Source of the DNA: Chytridium lagenaria
Lineage: Eukaryota > Chytridiomycota > Chytridiomycetes > Chytridiales > Chytridiaceae
Length of the DNA stretch: 64,000 nucleotides
Direction of reading: 5' to 3'
Assembly (NCBI GenBank): GCA_025449115.1
Contig: JAHLKC010000034.1
Coordinates: 124,001 to 188,000 of the forward strand
In this document: positions 46,239 to 57,667 of the stretch, piece after piece
How the letters are laid out: the number at the start of each line of letters is the position of its first letter
How positions within the stretch are numbered: position 1 is the first letter of the stretch
Notes under the pieces: model-generated
What the model was told of the DNA's origin: nothing
The model's input: the letters and a program-made list of their open reading frames with translations, nothing else
The model's database searches: none
Position numbers and translations under genes: made by a program

Positions 46239-46661
46239 CGCGACGACATCAAAAAAAAAAAGAAAAAAAAACAAAAAAAAAAAAGGTGTAAGAATAGAGA
46301 AAGGACAAAGAAAAGATTGACGTCTTCAGTCGTGGTGAGGAGCTGCAAAAAATCAGTCATCTCAGTGGATACCATAGTGGTCGCGAACGCGTTCAGTGAT
46401 GGTGTTAATCAAGGTTCTTTGAGATGACTAGAGCAGCGATATGGCCAGAGAGAAATTGGTGGTTACAGGCTTCTCAGTATACGTACCATATGACCTCTGC
46501 TGTCGCAAAGTAAAGAGTTACATTTTCAATTGAGTATAAACATTGAATATGAAAACCTATAATAATTCACCAGCGCAAGCGACATTTTTGATTAAGCAAG
46601 GGTAAAAAAAAAACTGTCAAACTCCACATTATCTATTACTTCAAAACTATTTCCGCATACT
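46239..46661. other. Poly-A tract and spacer
   Basis: 46251-46284 is almost pure A on the plus strand (three runs split by single G and C). The rest is non-coding 3' flank of the Kre9-like gene. Confidence 0.6.
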
Positions 46662-47510
46662 TTAAAGGAACAACACAAACAAGAAGGCAGGCAAGATGTT
46701 GTACCAAAGCGGGTTCTTGGATCCCCTTGCGCTGCTTGTGGTCGTGGAGCTGCTAGCAAGACCTGCAGAGGTGGTGGCGCGGGTGGAGGTGGTTGGGACG
46801 GTGGTGGACGAACGGGCGGTGGTGCTGGCGAGAGTGGGAGGGGCGCTTGGGGAGGCGCTTGAGGAGGGGATGTTGAAGCGGGTGCGGAGGGGGAGACTGA
46901 GGGGGAGGCTGAAGGGGAGGCAGGAGGAGAGGGGGGAACGGTACCACTGGATACTGGGGAAGAGACGGGGGCGCCACTGACGGTGATCTTAGGCGTAAAG
47001 TTAGTTTGTGTCAAGTCGAAGAAGGGCATGAGAGAAGGACTTACGGGAGGGGACGAGTAGTAAGTGCCGTCGATAACGGTGGAGATTGCCTGTTAATTGC
47101 GAATGTTAGAGCGTGATTAATGATCTGATAGTAGACGGTGCAAGATGAACTTACCCAGGTCCCCGAGGGAAGGTTGGAGGGAAGAGTGACAGTGACGCTG
47201 TTGGCGGAAATAGGGACGGTTCCACTGAAGGTAGAGTAGGGCTGACCAGTGTTAGGGCCGTTCCTGATGTCCTGAAGCCTCAAAGTAAGAGTAGCACCAG
47301 CGGGGAACCCAGATGCAGTCCAAGTAACGAGCTGAAAAGAGAAGAAAAAAAAACGAGTAAGGTCATTATCAAACACGTGGATTTATCGCTTACAACAGAT
47401 GCACCGGGAGCAAACTGTGTGTTGGTGAAGGGTTGGATGATGGAGAAGGTTTGCGCAAAAGCAGCGCTAATGACGGCTAGGAAAACAAGGGCGGTCCTGA
47501 TCATTTGCAT
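46662..47510 (-). CDS. Kre9/Knh-like GPI-anchored cell-wall protein
   Basis: Kre9/Knh1 proteins act in assembly of beta-1,6-glucan and the cell wall. Exons, minus strand: 47510-47394, 47331-47155, 47089-47045 and about 46987-46662. The signal peptide is MQMIRTALVFLAVISAAFAQ, followed by the Ig-like domain: FSIIQPFTNTQFAPGASV, VTWTASGFPAGATLTLRL, VTLPSNLPSGTW, AISTVIDGTYYSS. A Ser/Pro/Thr-rich stalk leads to a GPI signal (SKNPLWYNILPAFLFVLFL, stop 46662-46664). The stalk needs one inserted C near 46865 to stay Ser/Thr-rich and reach the GPI tail; without it the end is Pro-rich and lacks a tail. Function is by family; beta-1,6-glucan itself is not shown. Confidence 0.82.
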
Positions 47511-48403
47511 GATTGTCGAAGATTGAAGAGGTTGCTGAAGGAGAGTAGAGGGGCTTTTTGAAGGTTCTAGTTTTCGTTGATGTGAAAGATGTTGATGAGT
47601 AGTTGAGAAGGGCTGCCTTTGCTCCTTTTTATGTCGACTCTTTGCTGACAGCGGTGTTCGATGACTTCTCTGTCAAGGCGAGCCATCCAATCAGGGGTAG
47701 AAAGGGACGGCGCGTTTTGATTCGAAAGGGCTGTGTCTTTGCGCCTGATCTTCGATAAATGATCCCCAATCAGCCCTGTATAGCGTATCAGGTTTTGAGA
47801 GAGGACACGTCTGGAACGGCACGGAAGAAGACACATTTTGACATGTGCTCGTGGATACCTGTCGAGAGGCAGCGTGTGTGAATTGTTTGGATGAGGATTC
47901 AGTGGACGTTGATAGAGATGCCATTGAAGCAGTTTATACATTCAGCGTATAAAGGACGTCCATTCAAGTTGATTGTTATTCTATAAGCCTTGCCTGTAGC
48001 GTTTTTGATATGTTGGATGAAAAAAGAATTGACTGGGTAGACAAAGACGACGGTTTAAACTCGAGCGTGTCGTGGATGGGCGAGTTTCAAGTATGGTGAT
48101 GATGCAGATGGAGAGTTTGAAGGGCGTTTTGCGGCAGACAGCGCGTTAGACCTGAATAGAAGCTGGGCCTGACCATTCAGGTATCCGTCGGATTATCCGA
48201 CCCGATATCCGCAGACCGTGTTGTCAGGGCACAGGCCTCATCATCCCTTCAAATACCCTTCACAACGCCTGTTGCTGGTGAGTCTATGAGCAAAGCGGAC
48301 CTTTTGCCCTTATTGGAACCAAAAAAGGTGTTTTCTGGTTCACCGATCCTTGTGCTACCTTTTCCCTTTTGAATTTTTCTTTCAAAATAATTCAGAACCA
48401 TAG
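47511..48403. other. Divergent intergenic region
   Basis: Lies between the Kre9-like gene (minus) and the membrane protein (plus), so it probably holds both promoters. Short frames on the minus strand show no domain. Confidence 0.45.
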
Positions 48404-49806
48404 ATGCCTTCACTGACGACCTCTGCAGCTGCATCAGCGATTTCCACATCCACGGCACCAGCTATAGGGGCAAGAGAGACTCATGGTTATGCATTCGTGA
48501 TAGTATGTTGGACCATTGGTGCTTGCTTTGGGATAGTGGGGACAACGTTTGCGGCATTTCTGAGAAAGAAGGGGTTTGAGGTGATAGACTGTCGGCGAAT
48601 GTCGATGGGAGCTTTATTTGCAATGGTCATCATTGACCTTGTGTATTTCATTGTATGTCTACCTGAATCCTTTTGCTTTGTCTTTCTGATCATGTTGACT
48701 CATGGCCCTGTGTACATAGCTCAAGATACACCAACTGAGCGGCACAGGCGATTGCGGAGTGCTTGAAGCTCTATCAGTCCTCACCTACCTGGGATCCCAT
48801 GTCGCCCAATACTGCTTCTATATCTTTCGATACATTGAAGTATATGGTCGGCGGTGGCCTTTTATCGTCCCCGCCATCCTCCTTGTCATTGTTTTTATCA
48901 CAAGCATTCCTGTAAGTTCATGACCCTGTCACCGACATCTTTCTCACCTCGACACATCTTCTCCCCATATCATAGGTCTCCATCTTTTCGAACATTACCA
49001 CTCATGAGAACGGTGTCTGCTTAGTTAATCATCCAACCATCAGCGCCGTCATGCCCGCTGCAACGGATTTTGTCCTGGTGGTTTACTTGATTGTCTTATT
49101 TGTGGAGCCGTTATTTCGAAGCTCGTTGATGCTCAGACCTTTTGGTGCGCCTGAAACCAGGTCCAAGAACCAGCCACCCCCACCCGTTGTTGGAGATATG
49201 GAAGAAGGCGTTAAACCCAAAAGCGGGTTCACACGGATTCGTCTCAACTGGAAAACCCCTTCATCCACTCCCAAATCCCGGCGTTTGTCCGTATCAAATA
49301 TTCCTGGAATCCGTCCAGCATGGAAAGCATTGTTAAAACGTAGGGGCTCTAAACCACCCGGCACTCGCGCAAACCCCACGGCTTCGTTCAGCCATCCCAC
49401 TGGAGCCGCCCGTCAACGTCGCATGCGGCGTCGTCTCGCGATCACCCTCCTTGTTACAAGTCTCATAGGGCTTTCCACCACGGCCTTTTTCAACGCCACG
49501 CTTTCCACACCTATTGGGGAGTGGGCACCTGTCATGTCTAGTTTGGACTTGGCCGTGAACTATGTCTTTTCGGTGTTACCGTACTTCTTGATTGCGGGAC
49601 GGGATGATGGTGGTGCTGGGGAGAGGAATGCGGTGAAACGAAAAAAGGAGGAAATATCAGAGGAGGACGGATCAGATGATAGAGTGAATGAGGAGGAGAT
49701 TTCTTCGTTCTTTTGCCGATGTGAGGAGACCTTTGGCTCCGGAATTCGATGGTGTCGGTGTCGGTGTCTTCGGGGAGTGGAGAGGTGTCAGGGGATGGCC
49801 AACTGA
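48404..49806 (+). CDS. Seven-helix membrane protein (GPCR-like topology)
   Basis: Not assigned to a family. Exons join at introns near 48652-48719 and 48912-48975. Hydrophobic helices in order: GYAFVIVCWTIGACFGIVGT; GALFAMVIIDLVYFI; LSVLTYLGSHVAQYCFYIF; WPFIVPAILLVIVFITSIP; FVLVVYLIVLFVEPLF; LAITLLVTSLIGLSTTAFF; SLDLAVNYVFSVLPYFLIA. The long loop between helices 5 and 6 is basic and rich in Ser/Pro (about 49140-49430), and the C-terminal tail is charged and acidic, as in signalling receptors. No signal peptide, no ligand-binding domain. The end past about 49730 is uncertain. Receptor function is inference from topology. Confidence 0.65.
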
Positions 49807-50413
49807 GTAACGACACACGTCCGGTAGACGAGACGGTTGATGATGTTGTCGTTGTGGATATAATGAGAACGGGACGGAACGGCTCTCCTGAGGAAGGCTG
49901 GATAAAGTCTGCATGAAGCAGCTTTTTTTTATGTCGGGCAATAACTTTGTAAATATTGTACAGTTACTGGAAAGGTGAAGGTTGTTTTTTGTGAACATAG
50001 GTTTCTATTGTTGTTTGTTTTATCTTGTTTTCAAACACTGGGCATCACAATTAAACGCGAAACGACTACCGCCACGTTTCTATATTTTCAATCTGGGCTT
50101 TTATTATTTTTATCAAGTAGAAATATACTTTATCTATTTTCACCTGCGAATCGGGGATTCGGGACCATCTGTATATATATAATATTATTATTATTTTAAT
50201 GCAACTTGAATGATGTAAAGGTTGCATTCCCTGAAATTGCCCTGACGTTGCCCTGGCTGTATTATTGTATTATTCAATGACTGAAAGGCCAAGTCGCTTA
50301 TATCAAAAATGTAAAGAGTGTAAAGAGAGTAACTATAATCGTGATTGAATTCGTTCCAACATCTCATTATCAATTTGATACATATACCTCATTCTACACA
50401 AGCTCTCCTCCTC
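49807..50413. other. Intergenic
   Basis: AT-rich, containing a TATATATATAATATTATTATT stretch near 50171-50191. Nothing recognised beyond the likely promoter of the next gene. Confidence 0.45.
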
Positions 50414-50962
50414 ATGTCGTCCATCATCATTGCTCTGACCTTGGCGACTCTCGCTACATCCGCTCTCGCCAGAGTTTACCCGGATAACTGTCACGTTCTC
50501 GTCAACCCCACCGTCATTGGGCGAACATCTGGCAGCGTTGGCCCCTTCTTCCATGACCACGCCTTCGTCACCTATAATAACGACTCTGGGCTCGTCGTCG
50601 GCTTTACATCTCAAACATCCAGCCCAACCGCAGCTTACGACAACCACAATCACACCGTGACGTCGGGTCAATTATACTTAGACGCATCCGGCGCACTGAC
50701 GACGATCAAGACGGAGAATGGACTTTGCGTGGCTGTTGTTGCAGGAAATCTTGTAACTGAAACGTGCAGTGAAGACGCAAGGCAGCTTTTCGAGGTTGAG
50801 GCGTTTAAGCAAGCAAAGTATCTTCGTTCAGCGGCCAAACTGTACCTTTCTGTTGGTACTAGTTTTGAAGGACCTTTGATTCTTGGGAAGCGCGCCTTTG
50901 TATATTCGATGTGGGACATTACACCCTGTAACAGCATCCTCATGGATGCCGTTACAGTGTAA
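50414..50962 (+). CDS. Small secreted protein, paralogue A
   Basis: A single-exon frame of 182 aa. The start at 50414 is chosen because it opens a signal peptide (MSSIIIALTLATLATSALA); the longer upstream frame adds 23 residues without signal character. The mature domain, about 160 aa, begins VYPDNCHVLVNPTV, then SGSVGPFFHDHAFV, NHNHTVTSGQLYLD, NGLCVAVVAGNLVTETC and DARQLFEVEAF, and ends ITPCNSILMDAVTV. The LC...C...Q.F spacing resembles one beta-trefoil (ricin-B-like) repeat, but that is a weak visual match. Its neighbour at 51978 is a clear paralogue with an added stalk, so these arose by tandem duplication. Function unknown; possibly a secreted carbohydrate-binding protein. Confidence 0.72.
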   Translation: MSSIIIALTLATLATSALARVYPDNCHVLVNPTVIGRTSGSVGPFFHDHAFVTYNNDSGLVVGFTSQTSSPTAAYDNHNHTVTSGQLYLDASGALTTIKTENGLCVAVVAGNLVTETCSEDARQLFEVEAFKQAKYLRSAAKLYLSVGTSFEGPLILGKRAFVYSMWDITPCNSILMDAVTV

Positions 50963-51977
50963 ACCTTTGATATGATAGAGTCATTCAATAGGTACATTAA
51001 AATTAAATATGTATGTAGGCGATGTTTCATAAAATACCTTCAGATTTGATGACCACTATTTGTACTGATAATAAAAAGGTTATAAAAACTATAGTTAAAT
51101 CTTAATAACCATCGCAATGCACGTGACCATATTTTTTGATTATAGTGGAGAGGATGATAATGGTATGAAGAGCCAAGTAAGGAGTCGAAAGGAGGAAGAT
51201 CAGAAGAGTGGGGATCAGATGGTAGGGTGATTAGTTCGAGTTTCACAGATGTAACGAATCGAAACCTTTGGTATTGGTGTCGTCGACGAGAGGCCGGCAT
51301 TAGACTCACTTGGGTCCTTGTGAAGATCAACGCTATGCGATGAGGGGATAGGGTGAAGGTTAGTGAGATTTGAAGGGGATCCGAAATTGGGTTTGAAACA
51401 GCGCTATCTCAAGGCACTAACTCTAGGATGTAGTGTAGGAGCATTACGCGTATATAATAAGTTATTGGCGACCGAATATGAGTGAATTGTGGGGGTTTTG
51501 TTGGTATTTTTGAGCAACCCAACATACATCCTTGGCCATGATATTTATTTACATGGGTTAAGGACATGTATTGCACGTTAAGCCATGTATTGATTGTCAC
51601 TTTCACCGTGTGCCCACCAGCAAGTTGCGTGTCTTGCATAGCCGCCACTATTCCTTCAACATCATTTTCATTTAGCGGATTCCCCTCCAGTCCCCACCAC
51701 GTCACAAGAAAAAACATCCACCATATCCATATATATATACAAATGCGGCTTTACATTAACTTGACTGGGCCGTTTTTGATTGTGCAACCCAGACTTTTAC
51801 TTTTTTTTTTCGGCGCATTTCAGCTGGGCAGTGGATTCAACATGCAAGACTCAGGCGCAGACAGATAACCTGCCACGTTCAACGTGTATAAAAAGTCTCT
51901 TTTTTAGAGTAAAGCAACTCCTATCTGATTCCTGATTTCATAATAATATCTCATTCCAAACAAGCACTCTTCGCCTC
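50963..51977. other. Intergenic between the two paralogues
   Basis: No supported gene. A minus-strand frame at 51409-51717 was considered and set aside. TATAAAAAG lies at 51887-51895. Confidence 0.45.
51887..51895 (+). promoter_or_regulatory. TATA box of paralogue B
   Basis: TATAAAAAG lies about 82 bp before the ATG at 51978, a normal distance for a fungal TATA promoter. Confidence 0.5.
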
Positions 51978-52949
51978 ATGTCTCCCTCCATCATCACTCT
52001 GACCTTGGCGGCCCTCGCCACGACGGCTCTCGCCACGGTCTACCCAGACTCCTGTAACGTCTTCGTCAACCCCACCATCATCATTCGCACAGCTGGCAGC
52101 GTTGGGCCGTTCTTCCACGACCATGCCTTTATCAACTACGACGACTCTGGGTTCGTCCTCGGCCTTACATCCCAATCGTACAACCCAACTTCGACTCACA
52201 GCAACCATACTCACACCGTGACGTCGGGGATGTTGTACTTTGACGCCTTCGGAGAAAAAATCACCATCCAGACGGAAAAGGGGCTTTGCGCGGCTTCCGT
52301 TGCTGGCAAGTTTGTTGCAGAGGCATGTACTGGAGATGCGAGGCAGCTTTTCAATATCGAGACATTCGATAAGCGCACTTACATCCGATCGAATGATAAT
52401 CTCTACATTACTGTTGGAAAAGATTTTGAAGGACCTGTTCTTCTTGGGTCAAAGCGCAATATAGTAATTGCGGAATGGAATATTGTACCTTGCAACAGTA
52501 TCCTCGTGGATGCTACCAAGCCCGAAATCACCACGTCTACTACTGCTGCTTCGTCTGCCACTGTGCCGCCCGTTACCACCAAGACTAGTGCTATCATCAA
52601 GACCACCAAGACTGTTGACCCTGCTTCGTCTGCCACTGTGCCACCCGTTACCACGTCGACTGGTGGTGCTAAGGTTTCTTCTATCTCGAGTGTTGAGACC
52701 AAGGTGACTGAAATTTCTTCTATCTCGAGTGTCGAGACCAAGATGACTACCACAAGTACGGGTGGAGATGACGGATCTTACGGTGGTTCATCTGTTTCTG
52801 CTCTCCCAACCACGACTATTAAGGGCGAGATGGGTGGAAAGAAGGGAACGCTGACGGATAATCTTTACATTAAGTCTGGAAGCGCGCAGACCGGCACTGG
52901 TCTTCTTGCTGCCGTTATTCTGGGAGTTGCTGCAGCTCTCTTTGTGTAA
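51978..52949 (+). CDS. Secreted protein with GPI-type stalk, paralogue B
   Basis: A 323-aa single-exon frame. Signal peptide: MSPSIITLTLAALATTALA. The N-terminal domain aligns along its length with paralogue A: VYPDSCNVFVNPTI, AGSVGPFFHDHAFI, HTVTSGMLYFD, GLCAASVAGKFVAEAC, DARQLFNIETF and IVPCNSILVDAT. It then continues into a Ser/Thr/Pro stalk with repeats (SSATVPPVTT twice, ISSISSVETK twice). The C-terminal hydrophobic tail (TGLLAAVILGVAAALFV) after a small-residue segment fits a GPI attachment signal. So A is likely free or loosely bound and B membrane- or wall-anchored. Function unknown. Confidence 0.78.
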   Translation: MSPSIITLTLAALATTALATVYPDSCNVFVNPTIIIRTAGSVGPFFHDHAFINYDDSGFVLGLTSQSYNPTSTHSNHTHTVTSGMLYFDAFGEKITIQTEKGLCAASVAGKFVAEACTGDARQLFNIETFDKRTYIRSNDNLYITVGKDFEGPVLLGSKRNIVIAEWNIVPCNSILVDATKPEITTSTTAASSATVPPVTTKTSAIIKTTKTVDPASSATVPPVTTSTGGAKVSSISSVETKVTEISSISSVETKMTTTSTGGDDGSYGGSSVSALPTTTIKGEMGGKKGTLTDNLYIKSGSAQTGTGLLAAVILGVAAALFV

Positions 52950-53386
52950 ATATATCATTATATTGTGACATCGTGGGGACATTAAAATAAAATGTAGACG
53001 ATTAAGCGTAACTTCAGTATTTATATGCCTGTTGAATAATTATTGGTGACTTTCGATTTTTACGCACATTTTTCCTTAACGCTTTATCGACCTTGTCAGT
53101 TGCTGTCAGTCAACATGGCGGCGGCGGGCGGGGGGGTCGTTTGGCAGGCTCGCAGGTCCTTGCTATGACGCTTTTTTTCTTCTCCAACCCAACGCCGAAC
53201 TTTGAAACCCGACCCCACGGCTTCAGTTGAGCCTGCCTCCGCCCTGCCATCTTAGCTATCACAAACATCACTTTCGCCGCTACCTTTAACGTCAACATCC
53301 CGTGGCCTTCCACTTTCTCCTTCATCGTCAACTCAACTCTAGCTAGTTCCGGACAGATCCGGAATTACATAACAACGAACTTTCGC
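52950..53386. other. Intergenic
   Basis: Spacer with a G-rich stretch near 53115-53137 (GGCGGCGGCGGGCGGGGGGG type). Nothing else recognised. Likely deacetylase promoter and leader. Confidence 0.45.
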
Positions 53387-54574
53387 ATGCACTTCTCACG
53401 TTGGACGATGTCATCAAGATGGGTGATGGCTGTGATGCTCCTTGCAACGTCGACGGTGTCTCAACCCCCGCCTCCTCTAGCTCCCCCCGCCCCTGGATGG
53501 AACTTTGAGAACTACCCACCCCTGGCACAATAGCGACACCAAATCCCGACTGGACAAGGTTTTGTGAGTGTCGTTGGTTTCTCCAGTTGTTCATCAGGCT
53601 TGATAGCAAGTTGGCTTAAGCAAGCATGTATTGACCAAGGTTACTAGATCTTGCCAATGCCGTTATCCCCAACATCCCTGTCAAACCCACTCGTAGCGGT
53701 ACTCCCGATTTTAGCCAGGTCATCCGCACTTGCGTGGTCCCGGGCGTCTGGGCACAAACGTTTGATGATGGACCGAGGTAAAGGCCTCACTTCTTTTTTT
53801 CGCCTAACGCTATTGAAGCCCCGCATCCAACATCTTAATGGACCATCTTCGTCAACGCAATATCCGCACAACCTTTTTCAATATCGGCGTTAACATTGCG
53901 GCATACCCATGTGTGATGAGGAGGAAAGAGGCGGAAGGACATTTGAATTGGTATATTTCGAAAAGTGTATTCAGTCTCTAAACGAAAAAATCAGTCTGCA
54001 TAGTTGGAGTCATAGCGCTTTCACGACACTCACGAACGACCAGATCGTGGCAGAAGTTGTATATAATGTCATGGCTATGCGGAAAGCAACAGGGAGGTCG
54101 CCTAGATGTTTTAGGCCGCCATGTATGTTGCTTTTATCCTTCCCGTGGGTTTTCCATTATTAACTCAATCAAAGATGGCGACATTGACGACCGCGTCGTT
54201 GCCGTTCTTAGAGCCATGGGCCTTACAATCGTCTGGATCAATTTCGATACTTTCGACTGGCAAATGGCTGGTGGCGTTCCCGCGGCCCAGGTCTTACATC
54301 TGTCCAACGTACCATCAATACCACGGTACCGCAAACGCAGTCAATAATAAGCTTGCAACATGATATTCAAGATGTAAGGCATCCTTTTTGCTGAATCATT
54401 ATTGATGAATTTTGTTAGATTGTTGTGGAGGTTGGAAAGGAAACGACGAATGCGATTTTGGCATCGGGAAAGTTTCAACTTGTGACTATGGAGGGCTGTT
54501 TGATGACTGCTGGGCTCGGGGATGGGTTCCTGCTTCCACCTAACGTAATCGTGACCCCAGGTGGAACTTGTTGA
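53387..54574 (+). CDS. CE4 polysaccharide (chitin) deacetylase
   Basis: A gene of several short exons whose open frames do not stand out individually. The protein is secreted (signal region SSRWVMAVMLLATSTVS) and belongs to the NodB/CE4 family, which removes N-acetyl groups from chitin-like polymers at the wall. Order: TIATPNPDW, NAVIPNIPVKPTRSGTPDFS, then motif 1 WAQTFDDGP (catalytic Asp and metal Asp, about 53751-53775), SNILMDHLRQRNIRTTFFNIG, motif 2 HSWSH (two metal His, about 54001), CFRPPYGDID (motif 3, Y formed across an intron ending near 54174), VRAMGL-type helix, DTFDWQMAGG, and SIISLQHDIQD with the catalytic His. The last exon ends MEGCLMTAGLGDGF and PGGTC. Introns are near 53568-53645, 53777-53815, 53951-53995, 54123-54174 and 54376-54419. 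One-base losses near 53521 and 54281 are needed. Confidence 0.85.
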
Positions 54575-55136
54575 TGCATGAAAGAGTTTTAGTTTAATTG
54601 AAGAGATTGTTTCTCTTTATCCTTGTTTGTTCTTATTTGATTTTTTTTCTGGCACATTGATGTCAATGCAAATCATAGTGTTTGCTCTTTTTTTCTTCTT
54701 TGTTTCATTGATTCTACTTGCTTGTTGCTTCCCGTTTGTTTCCGTTGTCTTCTTATGTTTCCTTTCTATTTTTCCTTTTTCTCACTTTATGACGTTGGCC
54801 CTTACTTTATTATTATTATTACATTATTGATAGGCTTTATGGCCAACTCGCGCTTTTCTATTTCTTTTCTCAATGTTGAAGACTTAGTAATATTATGAGT
54901 GTAACATTCACATTCCCGTATGAAAAATATGTCTGTTATAGCTCGACTACGTTAATTTATTGGCCCACAATCAAGTACGAAGGCTGGATAAAGCAAGAAA
55001 AAGTAAGAAGAGACGCGATAGAATACAAGGAGCCATTAAAAGGCTGATTTGAAGAGCAAGGGCTTGAAAATGAACTGTCTTCAAAAGTAGCAAGCGACGA
55101 AACGCGTTAAACACGACAGATGCGTGCCCGATGAAT
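54575..55136. other. Convergent 3' flanks
   Basis: T-rich 3' sequence of the deacetylase, then AT-rich spacer. No gene recognised. Confidence 0.5.
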
Positions 55137-57667
55137 TTAATCCCTCACCCCCCAAGTCCACCGCAAATCCTCCCACCTCGCCACAAAGATGGTATAATTC
55201 CACTGCACAAAGTTATCGTCAAATAAGAAACTCTCCAAAGACCCTCCCAACTCTGCGACACTGCATCCCCATCTTGCACAATATTCATCGATCGGTGAGA
55301 AACCCGCCCTCATGAGTTCAGGTTCAGCACCAGCCGATACACCCGATAGTCGTCTCCTGTAGAGCGTCCAAACGTGGAGCGGCGGTGCAATACCCTCTCC
55401 GGCGACATCGTTTTGAATACGCCGAATAAGAGACGTGTGAAGCTTATGTGACATGGAACCAGGTTTATCCAAGGAACCTACCCCAAGCACAACCCCTAGC
55501 GCAAGCAACACATGTCTATCCCTAACACTCCATTGTGCCGTAGTCAACCCCACCGCCATAATAACCGGAATCTCCTCCGTCTTTTCCTTCTTCTTCCCCG
55601 CCGCAACCCCGGTACTCCTCACCACATGTGCGATCGCTGCAAACCGTCTCATCTCCCCCACATCACTTTTGACAGGCTTATGGCCGCCTAATATTAGCAT
55701 ATCCAACTCATCTTGTATTTTTTGGCAACGTCCATTTAGAAGGTCCCACGACCCAAGAAAATCGACCATGCGCATGACGGCCGGGATGGCGAAGAAAGTG
55801 AGGTAGGCATGGGAGTGGAGCTCGGCGACGTGGGTGGCGGCTTGACGGAGGAGGGCAGGACCGGAGATAGGGGGAAGGTGTGAAGGAGTGCCTCGCAGGT
55901 AGGCGGCGACAATGGGGGTCGTTGCGTTCGATAATAGGTTCGGGGTCAAAGTCGAAGTGAGTGTGGGAGGAGCGTTTGGTAGAAATTCAGGTAGCCGTTC
56001 CCAGGGACATCTAAACATAAGTAAGTAAGACAGCTAGAAAGAAAAAGAAAAAAATGCGCAAATGTTAAAATCTAAAACATACCTATAGCTTACAGCATGA
56101 TAGCTCTCAAGATCACCCACTCTGGTATGACTAAGACTGCAAGTCCTCCTCCCAGGTTTAAATAGTTGTCTTGGTCTCCACTTTCCAGTCCGATAAGACC
56201 CTCCCACCTCCACACTGCGTACAAAAATCGAAATCTGTCGCGCACCGATCACACACAACCTCCACTGAGAACTTTGGCTCGATCCACTCTCTCTCCTTCA
56301 CTTCCCCGACAACTTCTCCCTCCCCCTGCCAGCAACCGTCAACCTGATTCCTCCAAACCCAACTCCCTGTCCACAAGCCTCACACCCTAACAGGTCTGTC
56401 CCTCCCAAACACATTCACCCGCCGCTTCCGTCCTCTCGCGCGAACATTCTCAGGCTCAATCTCAACGTCGTCAGAGACGTTACATGCACGCGAGTAGCAA
56501 GGAATGCATGTGACGTCCATGGAGTAAGGGTCTGAAAGTTGATCAGGGTATCCATGGATGATCATGAGACTAAGACCTATTACACATTCACGACATCGAG
56601 CGCGGCGACGGATGGCAGTTTTGGAAAGGTTGAGCGGGGGCAGATCGTCGTCAGCGTCTACAGAATTCTCAGCAACGGATTTTCGAACTGTGACATTGCT
56701 GGTCGCAGGTGTGATGGAATCTGAAGGTGTACGCTCAGGCTTGACTTTCGTGTCAAGAAGTGTTAGGAAGAGCGGGAGATCGACGATACTCGTGGAGGGA
56801 GATGCTACACTGCTAGCTTTTGGAGATGGGAGTTTCAAGGTTGGAATTTGCTCCGTGGATCGATGTTTCAGGGCTAGAGGATCCTTGAAGCGGAACAAAC
56901 GATGATGTCGCTACAACGGTGGCTGCCGCCGCCAGTGACATATTGACAGACTCATTACTACCCTGAGGATGGCTCATGTTGGTCATGAAGGTCCTTGAGC
57001 CACAGTTCATCATCGCCCAAGAGTTCTCTAAAGGTTGGCGTGCTTTGAGAATTGCTGATGACAGTTGTGCTTGCGGGGATTGGAGGGGCTGCGTTGAGGA
57101 TTTGTGAGAAATGGGAATAACGCTGGGCAAGCGACGTTGGCTGGGCCACGGGCTCTCGAATCATCATATCACCCTATGCGTGAAGGTCAGGTATAGGCAT
57201 TATATGGGTGAACTCACAGAGAAAATTAAGTCGTTAGCGAAGTCCGGCATGGAGAATCGAGGATGTCCGTTATTAAGTCTTGCCTGTATAGGATTTGGAA
57301 ACATGCTTGACGTTGAGGAAGGAAGTGCTGATGAGAAAGATTCGTTGATGGAAAGTTATTCATATCAGATTTGCTGGTAAAGGTGAAAGTCCTGGTGTCG
57401 AGGAAACGGCCATCTGCTGCTTGATCGACTGGATGGCGAGCTCAATCTTCCCTAGCTTTCCGCACCTCTTCATTCTTCTTTGCCTCAGCCTCTACAAGCA
57501 ACCTGATGTGTTATGCATGGTTACTATTTTGCATATCGTGCATTGACAACGTGGTTAAAGCACGAAATAACGGCGCTTGCCGTTCTCCCTGACCTTGACT
57601 CCTGAAGCACCCGCAGCATCATTTCTAACCTCTCAGGCGGTACCGTTGACAACGTTGACGGGTCCAT
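55137..57667 (-). CDS. Cys-rich RTGKWRP-motif protein, copy 2
   Basis: Paralogue of the gene at 16876-19441, on the opposite strand. The start at 57667 reads MDPSTLSTVPPERLEMMLRV and then LQESR, followed by an intron at the same place as in copy 1. The helix VEAEAKKNEEVRKA matches copy 1. The Ser/Pro-rich middle precedes CRECVIGL, CIPCYSRA and VCDRCATDFDFCTQCGGG. The core motif is YRTGKWRPRQLFKPGRR, then TCSLSHTRVGD, and YRCPWERLPEF links into the helical C-terminal part (AELHSHAYLTFFAIPAVMRM, LILGG, ending VARWEDLRWTWGVRD). Several frame breaks are needed. Role unknown. Matching intron position, start and end show a duplicated whole gene. Confidence 0.72.

Noticed and set aside
51409..51717. 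Minus-strand frame of about 100 aa (GIVAAMQDTQLAGGHTVKV)
   Set aside because: No signal peptide, domain, homologue in the window or splice partner; the sequence fits chance as well as coding.
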